A stretch of 64,000 bases of DNA from the NCBI GenBank assembly GCA_013399015.1, contig VWZX01009118.1, forward strand, positions 114,058 through 178,057, read 5' to 3'. The notes under the pieces are model-generated. The model was not told the origin of the DNA. It searched no databases and saw only the letters and a list, made by a program, of their open reading frames with translations. The stretch comes from Galbula dea. Its lineage: Eukaryota > Chordata > Aves > Piciformes > Galbulidae. The translations under genes were made by a program, and so were the position numbers. Positions within the stretch are counted from its first letter, which is position 1; each line of letters opens with the position of its first letter. Of the stretch, positions 43,883 to 56,961 are shown piece by piece.

Positions 43883-46800
43883 TATCTGTTAAACTCTCCA
43901 CTGCCTGCTCATATGCTGCCTGCTTGTAGCATTAACTCTTCAGCACAGAGACCTGTCTCCTTCTGTCTAAAAAATTAATAAAGTACATCAATAAATTACA
44001 CTTTCATGTTTTTAAAGTGCTTGTCAATGCTGTGATGGAATCCTGTAGCTTTTGAACTGGAAAAAAAAATATCTATTTTTAAAGTTGTACTTATTTTCCA
44101 TTACAGATCTGACAGAATGACAGGCATAGAAAGGAATTATCTTACAGGAATATTCCCTATAATCTGATAGTTGTCTATTTTATCACTTCACTAACAACTG
44201 ACTGGTGTCAGTTATTACACTGCTTAACATTCATTTTGTTAATACATAAATCTTCTAAAATAAGTACTGCCAAAGCTCAGAGGTCGTATTTTGTTCCTCA
44301 GTCAAGATTCAGCAAAGACAGTGATATGCTGCTCAACTACCAAGATGATGATGAAAACAATTTCACAATACATTTGCTAATATATTAGAAATCATCATGG
44401 ATAGGTAAAATCATTCACATCCATTGAAATGTAAAAGAATACACACACAAAAAAATTAGGTGATATATTATTTTTCTAAATGTGCCAGTAATGGTAGTTG
44501 ATCTTATTCTGTTGAAGGTAGCAAACAGAATACATGAACTTTTTTTTTTACTTAAGAATCTGAAGTAGAATTTAATAGAGATGGTAACAGCATTCAAAAA
44601 GTGTACATTAGTGTCATTTAAAACCACATCACACATAACTTGACAGCTAAATGGTCACATTGAATTTCACAGCCTTAAATTACTATGTGTTAGCTGCAAT
44701 GGATACATCCATGCTTGTAAATCTAGGAGCACGTGTACCTTGGAACATTTCCAGGCATTGGAACCTGATTGCCTGTACTATTACATTTTCTGACTGGTCC
44801 TTTACACAGATTTGGTCGAAATCATCTGTTAGTCTCCCAAAGATCTGCAGATCTGGATACAAATCTGGAACTTGCACAAAGGTCCAGACCCAGGTGGCCT
44901 GCATGTGACTATAGTGTTTTGGAGGGCAAGACAATTTAGAAGTATAGACATATAGCATTGCATGTGAGTTGGCCTCCAAGACAATATTCCTGGGGATATT
45001 TAATTTACTAAAAATCATGCAGCCATAATGACTGCCTGACAGAAAGGAATGATGAAACTGTTTAACATGCATAGGAAGCCCACTGATATTGTACTTAACA
45101 TATACAAAAGAATAAACAAGTATTTTCCTTTTGTAAGTATAAATTACGACTAGCAAGCTGCAAGTGGTGTTTTACACAACGTCAAAGCTGCATATGCTAA
45201 TAAAGTATGATAATCTGTAAGACATGATCCTTTACTGCCTGTTAGTTTACATAATGCAGCAATGTAAGCTACCTAGCTATCCAAATTGTTATTTGGTAAA
45301 ATAATGCTACATACTCAGGAGAGCAGCAGAGAAAAGTGTGTGAATTTTAAGTGTCAATGTTTGGTTTTGGTTTCTTCCCCCTGTACGCTCAAACAAAATC
45401 TTTTTAATTGTAAAGCTGCAGAGGTGGGGGCAGAAAGGAAGGGAGTATTCCTTGAGTCTAATGTTCATTACTGCTATTATTGCCGTATTTTCTGCATGCT
45501 AAAGGAATGGGATTAAGGGAATACCTTCAGAGTATAAAGTACTCTAATACGATTAAACTAGTAATCTGATTACAGAATGAGCTGTGCACTGCTCAAGACA
45601 AACACAGTGAATAGAGTATGCATGTTAGCATACAAAGACATGCATATCATTGTACAGAAAAACTGCATCACAGTACTTCTTATATCATTTATTGACAGCC
45701 TGATCTATTATTACCGTATTCTAATTAACCCCTGAAAATTCTTTGCATTTGGCAAACAGACTACAATGTCCATTGGATAAAGAAAAATAACACTCTTATT
45801 AATCCTATCTAATTTTACTCATGTAATAGAGACATTTACATAAGTATATACTTTTCAGCAGTGAATTAGGCAAAGCCAAACCATCCTCAGCTTCCTTTAA
45901 AATCATTCCAAGCACCAAAACAATGTTATAGGAAAGACTCTAATATTTATTTACCTCATATAAGAAAAATCTGATTAATTTCTCTCTTAATAGTCTACTT
46001 ACGAAGATGCAACCTTGTAGGGTAGTAAAAAAAATAACAACAGGAAAAGCTGTGGCAAATGCTAAATATGTAACATATGCAAAAGTATTTGTCAGCCTAT
46101 CAACAGCTGTAATGTTGACATAATTGCTATCCTTGATATAACTTCTTTACCTACATCATTGTGTTTATATGAGCTGAATTTTATGATAATTTGTAAAATG
46201 AAAAATATTTGGAATTGGATTTTATTTTGGCTTTTTATGATTTATTAAGGAATCAGAAGTTCTTCTTTTTTCCATCCTAATATAAATGGTAAAACTGCAG
46301 GCTGTCTCAATTACTCTGGTATCACATGAGACAAGACAGGGAATTGAAAAAAACTTTGTGTTTTGACATTATGAGAGATGTTGAATTTTATAAGAATTTC
46401 AACTAGACATATTAGCTGACATATGGTAGCCAACGTGTCATTTAACACGTATTAACTAAGTAAGATAAACACCATGCAGCTTTGGTTGCAATAAGATTAC
46501 TTAAAAGGTTTAATTCTTTCTCACTGGAGTCAAAACTTTGAATAAAGTCATCTTTGTTTGGATAAAAAACCTCCCTCTATTCAAATTCATACAGAATATA
46601 AATAGTTGTCTGAGGCTGACTTACAGTTTTATTAAAGTAATTTCTTATTTCAGCTAGAAAACATGGAAACAGAAAAATGCATTTAAAATTACGAACACAG
46701 AGTCTAATCCAGATTGTGTATTAGAAATCTTAACAGTTTTAGCCTGCTGAAATAGAAAAGCATGTAGAAGGATTATAAATCCAAGACCGTGAGATACATT

Positions 46801-49800
46801 TAACCCAAATGGCAAACAAAGAAATAAAAAGGCAAGTTTTGATTTTGGCTATTTATTGTACTTTCTTCATTTGTAGTCCATTTCTGTACTTTTGTTTGGC
46901 TGTTCAATTGTTCATAAACTTCTAGTACCTTAATACAGCCAAAGTAAGATTAACTATTCCTATAAAATATATAGCACTGTCAAAGAGAATAACAAAACCA
47001 AGAAACAAGTTGTATATGAATATGGGAATTGGAGGAAGTTGGGTTACAGTTTCTACCTTAGTGAACAATTGGTGCTAAAATCCAGTTAATCATAGATAAT
47101 TTAGTCCCAAGCAAAAGCTGTTTTTGCCACCTTGCTTCTTGTATGTCAAGCAGCTGGCAGTTAGTAAAAGTAACCTAGACTGAACAGAAAATGTAACAAG
47201 AAAGTATTTTAGTATTTTATTGCCACAGTATTTTACAACTTTTTAAACATGACTGGATGAGACAAAGAAAATATCATAACAGCTCAAAGAAGTAAAACAA
47301 CTGCTCAATTAAGAGAAAACATGACAAGCAAGGAGCTAAGAAAATTACAGAAACTAGTAAGGATAGCCAGGCTGTGAACACTCAGAATGAAGAAAAGTTG
47401 AGTCTTCTTCTGAGCTACGTAACATCCAAGTTCTCCAGAGGACACATATAAGATCTCATTAACACAGATTATACATCACTAGTGATTTTTGGAGAGTTAT
47501 ACATGTAGCAAATAAATTTTGTTCATTACGTTAATAGACAGTCCTTTGTTCACTGGCTGCTCAACACTCCAATCCCCAGAGTGACAACGGGTCTGACATC
47601 CATACTTACTGAGTTCAAAGGTCGAGTGAACCAAAGTAAGCTTTTTGGATTGAAAGACAGACATTCCAGCTCTCACCAATCTCAAAATCCACATTTAATG
47701 GAACTTATAAAGTAATTCTGTATGGTTAACAAGCTATGTCCTTCAAAAATAACTATATTTGCCTATATTTTGGAGTGACACAGAAACACCAATTTACCTG
47801 AATTCTTACTTCAGAACTTTCTGTACATAACAGGTTTTGTTCACACTTGATTGTTATAATTAGAAAACATGCTCTTTTTAAAAAGAAAATTGAGTTATGA
47901 TCTTGATACTTAAAACCCAGACAGCTGGTATCATCCAACCTTTCTGAGACATAATTAGCCATTAGCATCTATTGACAATATCTCACGAGCATTGACATGC
48001 AATCACCTTCTCATCAACATACACAGGAGTTTGGATTTTAATTCCTATCAATCATGAAATTATTTAATGAAATGTTTAACTTGTGAGTTTTGCTTAAACT
48101 CCAAGTCCCTCCTTAACTACTTAACTTACCATATGTTTAACTTACTTTTCAGAGCATAACTTTGCTTAAAAGAATATGGATTCCCTCCCTGTGCTGTACC
48201 GTGCAGTGCAGACTTTTCAAGCTTGCTTCTTTTATTCTCCTACTGCTGTTTACCCTCCCTTACATCTTCTGTTATTTAAGTCCATTGGGCAACCTCTCTC
48301 CTTGCAAACCGTATTAATGGGTCCAAACCACACAAACTGCCACTCAGGACAGCTGCTATGCACAAGACACTGTCATCAGCAATAAAGGGTAAGCTCTTTT
48401 AGGCACTTTCATTCTTCTATCATGCAAGATAGAAAGATGCAGACAGGTCAGTGTCTTCTGTAGAGGCTATTTTGCAGAGAATGTGCTTTTGCAGAGGAAA
48501 ACTTGTGGCAGACACTCTCAGGCTACTCTATACAATTTCATTTTAAGTCTTCTCATATTTTGCTGTTTCAGCATGCCCAAGCAGACAGGCATGGTGCATC
48601 TTGGCCAGGTCTTCTAAAACCTCTGTCAAAACAGGAATTTATGTTGAGTACTTTTCAGCTGTTCAGCAGGGAGGCTCAAAGACCTTGAACAGCTAGTAAG
48701 AGTGTAACAGTATCTCTCTATAATTAGTCAGACCATGAGTCTAAAGTATGAGACCAGCACGACTATGAGTATAGAAGAAGGGACTAAAAGCAAAAAAGCT
48801 GGCTCCTGGGTACACAAATCTGAGGACGTCGTGTTCAAATACCTATTTCCACCAATCTCTAGCTGTTGGATATACAATAGCTCTAGAATCCAAGATGAGA
48901 GAAATAGAATGGAAAATCTCTTCTCTGCATTCAGAACTATAGCCTGCACCACAAAGAACTAAGAGCAGAAACGCTTCTCAGCCAAAATATATTCTGTCAT
49001 GGCTGATTTCAACCACCTCTTCAACATGCTTGCATGTATTTCTGATTATGTAAAGGAATTAACACTGCATCCACATATCTCTTTAAGTGCTTCATTTCTC
49101 CATGTTGTTTAATTCCAAAACCAAAGTATACTTGCACTTGGGTTAAAAAAAGGAAATCCAAACAGTTTAAATGAAGCAAAAATATCTGATGCTTACACCT
49201 TGGAGTTTCCTTTCATCCCTAGAAAGGACTATAGTGGTATTATCTTTTCCCCCCTCACACTACCCCCACACACATTGTTTTGGTTGTAGTTAACAGATTC
49301 ATCATGTTTTTCTCACAACCAGCTATCATAAATATGTTTTTCATGAATTAAGAACATGCATGCAGTTTTCAGATAGATAACAAGTGGAATCAGTTGGAAC
49401 CAGCTCTAACTTACTTAGTATCATTGCAGCCAAATTTCCTGTTTCAGCCAGAGCAAGACCACTACTGAACCCAGAAATTACAGTGCAGAAGGCTACAGCA
49501 AAATGAACAACACTCTTTTTCAGACCAAAGCCTCAGCTAGTGTAAAAATCTGTTACTGTAAAAAACACACAGGTTTTGTGCAATATCTAAGAACACTGAT
49601 ACGGTCCAGAGAGAGCACCAGAAATAAAAGACATATAAATCTTCTTTGATACCTTAATATTGTAGAAATACTTCATTAAATGTAGTCACTATAACCTAAC
49701 TTTATAGTTCTCTCTATTTTGCTAGCACAGTGGTAAAGCTGAAATTGCAAATTACAAATGCACAACTTTAAGCAAATCAGAGGCACCGAAGAAGCTTTCT

Positions 49801-52800
49801 CAAACAAAAGCCTATGCACAGATATAGCACTACATGCAAATCCTGTATACTACACTGCATGCAGGAAAACATATTGCTCTGCAATGGAAACAATTATTTC
49901 TGTTACTGCTAACCTACTGAATTAATGCCAAGGAAATTACAGCCAGACTAGTATATAAAAGAATGCACATTTCAGGATTCTATTGATGAAGGAATTTTCC
50001 CTGTTAACTGAGCAGTGTGTGGGAAACAGTTGTTTATTTTATCATTATTGTAATCAGAAATACTTATTTCTTTGTTGACATTTACAGAGATTAACATGCG
50101 AACATAAAAATCCCCCAAAGAGGGAATAGAAACAGTTTTACAAGCGTATCCTTTCAGAAACAAAATGAACTTTAAGAAAATATTTCCATTGAGTTTTAGT
50201 TTTTTCTGAAATATTTTTATTTTAGTCATTGGCTTGGAGTTGGAAAGCTTCTACCTATCCATAAAATATATAAAAATCTGGCATCACTGAAGAAAGATAT
50301 TCTACCTCTGCTTTTTCTTGAATGGACCAATAATTTGGAAATAAATAAGTTAAAATAAATTAAAATAATGTGCTTACCAAAATACTATAAGCCTATCTAG
50401 GTGATATTAAAGTGTAAAAAAACATTCTTTTTTATTTTCTAATCCTTGCAATTTTGTAATATTTCAGTCAGAATTTCTAGAAATACTTCAGAAAGAGAAC
50501 ACTTCCTTGTAACTGCAGCAATCACACAGTGATTTTTATCTTAGATCTAAAAATTCTACAGGTAGTGTATCACCATATATGATGCTTTATTTAATAGGAA
50601 AAAATTGTATTTTCCTTTAATTCCTTTTAAACTTACCAGGGATAGTCAGGATTTGTGTGTAGTTTAGTATCTATATGTTCACATAACTGAAAACTACTGA
50701 ATTAAATTCATGCCACCAATAAAGATCAGCATTAACATAAATATTATTTCAGGTGACCCTCGTAGAGTGTCCCTCAATTATAAGACCTAATTAGATAAAC
50801 TAATAAGATAATTCATTTAAATTACCTAGAAACAGAGGATGTAAATGTAGTAATATAGAGTCTCATAAATCACACCTAAAGTAAGAAGTCAGGCAGACTA
50901 AGACACAGGTAAGCATCCTGACAGCAGAATAGGAACTGCAAATTACAGCAAAGTGAACTTCAGTTATTCTGCTTAGTGATGAACAGCTGTACTAAATCTG
51001 GAGATGACAGTTCACTTTTAGTTAGCAGTTTGATGGTGCTGAAAGGCAGAGGTCTTGCTTTGTTATGTTTCCTTAGTTCCTCTTGCTTTTGATTCAGCTC
51101 CTTCCTTCTCACTCTCAGTAATGCAGTTTCCCTACCCTCACTCACTGTTCAGGACACAGCACCCATATAATCTTAAGATTAAAGATTTAATCAATTAAAT
51201 AGCTTCTGGTTTTCCCAGACTAGTTTTCTGACATTTTAGTGAGCTGGCTAAACTCACGTGCAAAGTAAGCAACACACATTTGTGGCCAGAACTGAGGAAA
51301 AAGCAACAAGACGGGATCTCCCATTTTGCCCTGGGAAGCTGTTGATGTATCTACATGTAATCATATCTCATTAGCATATTTTAAAAAGGAGATACACTGC
51401 TCATTCATTAGCTTGTAGCCTCTATCAAGCTTTCGGGATCTATTCATATCTGTAAGGAAAGAGAAATGAAGACAAAAGATTTTCTTTTCAGTAAATATAA
51501 AAAAGGCAAACCTGAAGATGTAGAGAAGTCTGTAGTTGGAAGAAGCAATCCCAAAAATATTATAGGTAATTAAAAGACAGTAAAACACAGCCAACTCCAT
51601 CACGCATGTGCTAGAAAGATGACTAAAAAGTAATGTTCCCACTTTAATGGGTTTGACTAAGCTGAACTCTGGGTCTATTGTGAGCTCCCTAAGAAATAAC
51701 ACTTCCAGAATGACAAAGACACCTCGTTTAACCACATGCCTATATCTGAGCTTGTAGCTGAGCTATATAGTGTTTCTATATGGTCAGTGAAGAGAAACAG
51801 GCTCCTACAGAATGTGGCTTTTGTTACTTGTTTTAGATAAAGTATAACACAAATTTCTCTGAGAACTGCCCATTTCCTCACTGACTGTGAACAAGCAGTC
51901 TACAGAGGCTGTTATAAGTATTCACACTTAGAAGAGCTGCAGCTGCAGAAATGACTTGGAAGGAATTAAGAGACAAACAGTAAAAAATCAGAGAAAAACC
52001 ACAGAGAGGTACTAAGAGTCATCATCACAGACAACCACAAACAGCCTCTAGAGGCAGGAGAAGTCTTGGAGACTGAAGACTTCACTCATGTCCAAGTATG
52101 AAATGTAGCCTTTTTTCATGAGACCCCTCTTTTCCCCCCTGACCAGCATAAAAATAATGGGAGAATCTTGTTCATCTTGATGAACTTAACACTTGGACCT
52201 AAGGTCTGAATGAGATGTAGGGTTATGCTTTCTTTTAATAAAACAGTAATGAAAGATTGAGGATGGATGAAAAATATATATATCGTAGTAGGAAATAAAT
52301 ACAAGCTGCAAGGCCAACACACTGTTTTATGTTCAAAGAACACAGAAGATAGAAAGGGAAGTTCAAATGAAAATTGAAGTAATCACTGCCAGGCAACATT
52401 TCAAGATAAAATAATTTAACTATCCTTCTCTCTTCCTCTTACAACACATTTTATTGTTGATTATATGCACTGGTATCTTAGGAGAAGTATTAAGGTCTCT
52501 AAGCCAAGAAAAATATTGTGAGTGTATCTACAGAACATCTACCCTACATGCCCAATTTGAAAGCAATCTTATTTTTGCTGCCAATTTTTATTAATAAATT
52601 TTGGCAACTTCCACAACTTTGCTTCTCTAGTCAAATTTATATCCTGGTATGTGGAGTGCATCAGATATGTGGTTATGAGGTGGTAGCCCTGTTCCTTTTG
52701 ATTTGAAGGTTGGTAATATTTGGTTTAGAAGCAGCAGCGCAGTGAGCAGGGAGAAAAAGCTTTACAACTTTAATCCCAAAGAGTGACTATAGCAATGGTC

Positions 52801-53745
52801 TTGTTTTTGAGAAATTCTTATATTGATTTAGACAAGAACACCAGTTTTTACTTCTAGAATGAAATCTTGATGCAGAAACAAAAAAAGGTCACAATTTCCT
52901 TACAAAACATAGGGTACAATTTTACTTCAAAGATGAACGAATTGACTGTGATGGCATATTCTCTTAATTTTGTTTCCTGAAGTACTTTAAAACAGAAATT
53001 ACAGCTTTTTCATTATCATAATGACATAGAGATTTTTTTGAATATGTGTAATTATGTAAATTCTGGTTTCGACAAAAGCAAGGGCTATCGCTTTGTGATT
53101 GGACATCTATTCGTAACATAATGTAATTTCATTTTTTCTATCTCTATCAAGATCTACTGTTTTGCATAGTTGTTTTCTTCTGTTATCAAACAGACCACAA
53201 AACACTACCAAAAATCCTTCCCTGAATGCCCTTACTTTTTCTCTCAGTAAAGAAAACAAAGCAACGTAATTTCCAGATGGCTGTAAACTAGCCAAAGAGT
53301 ACTATATAAAAGGAAACTTTCTGCATGAAATTAATGGAAAAGGGGAGTTTCATGCATCCAGCACCAACCAGAAGTATTTCAAATGTGTATGACAGTAAAA
53401 CATTTGTAACAGAGTAACAACATAGACTGTTGGAAATTGCCAAAACCAAATGAAAAGCACTCATTAGTTTTGAAGGAACACAACTCCAAAGTAACTAAAT
53501 CATTATTTTAGATGTGCAAATTAGCTTAACTCCAGTATTTCCCAAAGCAGGTTACTGCCATACATGCATGGGTTCCTCTCCTTTTGCCTTGAATGTCAGC
53601 CGACTACTTGTTCTGTTACTGAATTGTAGTCTGACAACACTACAGATGAGCTCAGTTTACTGTGGGAAAAGCTGCAGAACAGAACAGCCACATCAACAAA
53701 AGATAAGTGAATATCAAATGCCAACAAAACGGGTAATTTTATTAA
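43883..53745. other. Long unannotated AT-rich stretch
   Basis: Nearly 10 kb with no CR1, LTR, RNA gene or exon that I can recognise. The longest frame is 44683-45156 minus (157 codons), about the length chance allows over a 64-kb AT-rich window. The lack of repeats could mean old unique sequence or regulatory DNA. Confidence 0.45.
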
Positions 53746-53770
53746 AATCATAGAATCATAGAATGTTTAA
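53746..53770 (-). mobile_element. Minimal CR1 tail
   Basis: aatcatagaatcatagaatg is two tail units of a minus-strand CR1 end. Nothing more survives, so it could be chance. Confidence 0.5.
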
Positions 53771-53937
53771 AATAATGATTCTTGCAGTTATCTTAGAAAC
53801 ATATGAAATCATACAATCCCCCCCAACCCCCAAACTACAACAACCAAACCAAGTAACAAACCACAGAATCAATGGCATCCTCAGATTTAGTTATCCCATT
53901 CTCTCATTGCTTTTCCTGTTGGTTCAGACTGAATAAA

Positions 53938-53990
53938 TGGACTCGATGATTTAAAGGTCTTTTCAAACTAAATGATTCTATAATTCTAAT
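53938..53990 (+). mobile_element. CR1 3' tail, short
   Basis: tggactcgatgatttaaagg, tcttttcaaacta and aatgattctataattct form a decayed CR1 end. Confidence 0.7.
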
Positions 53991-55693
53991 ATTATGTCTC
54001 TTACTTGACTACTAGAATAAATTTAACAGCACCATATTTCCTTTTCACATCAACACCAATATTTGAATTGTATCACCCATCACTAGATTACCAACATGGA
54101 ACTTAGATAGCTTCCTGAGATACCTACACTGTGAATTTATCCACAGAACAGAACACAAGGAAGTTAAGATACATAAGGAAGACAAGCAAGAATGAAAGAA
54201 AGTAGAAATAAGATACAGATCGGAAGCAAAATGAACTGTCACAAAGAAGACCACGTGTACTGTTACTGGACACTTGAGAAAAGATTAAAAATATGGAGTG
54301 TAACCTTTGGTCACTTAAAACTTCAAAACTACACCATGGAAAATTTTGTTATGTATTAACAGACTTCATGTGAACTGCGAATTATCGCTATTCTATTCTA
54401 TTCTATTCTATTTTATTCAAGAATTATAGATCACCAAAAAAATCTTGTTAACATTTCTGCCCAAGGATTGGCAAAGTTTTGCAGCAAACCATAGGATTAA
54501 TGTCCTACCCGATTCCTTTCATTAATACCAGTTTCTGTAGTTGCCAGTGAAGGAATGGGCAGTTTAAACAGGACCTTGTTAAGAAAATGTGATGTAGCTG
54601 AGTCATATAGATAGGCAAAATTATATTTAAGGTTTATGTGAAGCTCACATTATCAGCAAAACAGGAACTACACATCTAATACCTGCCATTCCTGCAGACC
54701 CCAAACCTGTCCTAACCAGTGAAAGTTACTATCTTAGCCAAAAATGAAGTCTGATATTTGAAAGGATTTTTAGGAAAAGTATATGTTTAAATTGCTGAAG
54801 TAAGGTAAGCATTATTTCGTCTAGTACAGTGTAAAGTACAGAAATAATTAGTTTTCTTCTGTTGGGTTCTGCTAAACCTTGCATATAACTATATTTTTAG
54901 ATGATTTAGAAGATTTAAAACATAAGTAAGTTGAAAATTCCTCAAAAAACTTCAAAGGGAATGTTCAACCTGTAGGTAAAGAATGTGCCCTGCTAAACAG
55001 TGTAAGACCCCAAAAAAGGCCAAAAACCACAGGCTAAGGAATTCAACATTCCTTAATAAAGGAGCTGCAGTCCAGGAGAATCACAATTGTTCAAGAACAT
55101 GCCAGCAACCTTACTAAAGAGACCACACGAGGACAGAATATCTGTTTGCCTAACAGATATTCTGGTTGTCCAGACACAACACTGCTCTCTTAAATACTCT
55201 ATATGCTGTGACTGATAGGGAGTTTGTAACCTAGACTCTTGAAAGATAAATTCTAAAAAACAAAAAGTGTGCACGTGTGTCAGAGAATAACACATTTTAT
55301 TATTTCAAGCAAAGAGGAATATACTGGGAGAAACAAATGACTAAGTGAGCTAACAGCAAGAACCTCTAGGCCCACCTCCACAAGATCAGGAGTATGAGAC
55401 ATACAAGCTGTCTGTGCTTTGTACCTGAGCTTCTGCTTTACAACCAAGAGAACATGGGTAGACTTTATTTCCACTCTGAAAATCACATCAGCAAATACAA
55501 TTTCTTTGGTAACTAGAAACCCAGTAGACAATGAAAGAAAAAAACTCAACTAGTTGCAGATATATTGCAGATGCAACCAAACACACATACTAAGAAAAAT
55601 ACGTACCAAGAAAGAAAATACGTACCTCTTTTCAAAACCCAAACTTGCCCAAAATCTTAAGCAAAAACAAGGCATAAGAATTAGAATGGAAGT
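53991..55693. other. Unannotated sequence
   Basis: No gene or repeat family recognised apart from the pentamer tract at 54387. Confidence 0.45.
54387..54418. repeat. Short (CTATT)n tract
   Basis: About five TTCTA units followed by an imperfect one. No CR1 body adjoins it, unlike the tract at 38376. Confidence 0.85.
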
Positions 55694-55826
55694 CAAATGT
55701 CAAGTAGTTTTTGAAAGACAAGGCAAGCAATTTGCAAAAGCATGAGCAGTACTCTCAATTTCTCTTAGGATTATCTGTTTGTACCTATTATTGCAGTGAT
55801 ACAAAGACATACTACAAATTACTTCA
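55694..55826 (+). repeat. 133-bp direct duplication, copy 1
   Basis: Matches 56829-56961 over 133 bases with three substitutions and no gaps. It begins caaatgtcaagtag and ends acaaattacttca. Confidence 0.95.
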
Positions 55827-55898
55827 GAAAATTACAGAAATATTACAGAAAAATTACAGAAAATTACAGAAATATTACTTCAGAATATTACAGAAATC
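55818..55898. repeat. Imperfect (ATTACAGAAA)n tandem repeat
   Basis: Seven units of 10-13 bases, two of them of the form attacttcagaa. It begins within the last bases of duplication copy 1. Confidence 0.9.
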
Positions 55899-56828
55899 AA
55901 AGACATATCTATAGTAGTAATACTGATTCCAGTTCTAAGGATTGCATATCAAAACAAAGAAGAAACCAGGAAGAACTGAAAAATAACAGAAGAAATTTTA
56001 GACAGGAAAGGTATTACTCAGAAATTGAAAAACTGCAAAGGCAAAATTGACAAAACAAATGCCTAAATCCCCTCTTTCTCAGCCTTGTGTTTCTTGTCTT
56101 GTTTATTATTGTACTGAATATCGAGCTTTTCAAGTATCACATAAGTTTCTTATCACTTTCACCTAATAAAGTGTGCATCAGGCAACATCATTATCATCAA
56201 CCAGTATCCTGAGAGCCCCCTCCTTTCCCTTACAATATATCCAAAGTTCTCACCATACTTACGACAGACACAATAACATCCTCTCCCTGAAACTGTATCC
56301 TGAATTTTATCCGATTTCTCCATTCTTGTTCAGGGAGTATCCATCAAATACTGACTGGTCAGATGACACTATCAGCTACTTGCATCACTGTCAATCACAG
56401 GCACAGTCCAGCTTGTATGCTGCCTGTTGGATCACAGTAAGCCTCAGTGAAATCATCTTAAATATGCTTCTGTCAAAACAATTCGAATTTAGGAAGTATA
56501 TGGAGTCAAACACAGTGATAACAGTCTTACTGTTGAAGTTTTGGGTTGTTTCTCTATCTAAGTTTAAAATGAATTATATATTGAAAAGCAGTCTGTAAAA
56601 TACACACAATTAATCAAAAACACACTCTCAAGTAAACTGATTTTTTAAAATACCCATACATCTTAAAGCCCACAACTGGCTATTTTTCTATTTGTTCTAT
56701 TCTTTTTGTACACAAAAGACATAATACAAACACTAGAGGAGCAAACAATGCCATCCCCCACTCCCCGGCAAGTATGCAGAGGAATACAAAAATGTGGATG
56801 TAAACATTTTGCATAATTTTCTATATAA
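55899..56828. other. Unannotated spacer between the duplication copies
   Basis: No coding domain recognised. The 141-codon plus frame at 56173-56598 shows no family features. Confidence 0.45.
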
Positions 56829-56961
56829 CAAATGTCAAGTAGTTTTGGAAAGACAAGGCAAGCAATTTGCAAAAGCATGAGTAGTACTCTCAATTTCTCT
56901 TAGGATTATCTGTTTTTACCTATTATTGCAGTGATACAAAGACATACTACAAATTACTTCA
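56829..56961 (+). repeat. 133-bp direct duplication, copy 2
   Basis: Second copy of 55694-55826. The tandem ATTACAGAAA array does not follow it. Confidence 0.95.

Noticed and set aside
55698..56961. The 133-bp pair as LTRs of a tiny retrotransposon (TG...CA ends)
   Set aside because: The shared sequence extends past the TG, there is no target duplication, and no primer-binding site follows copy 1.
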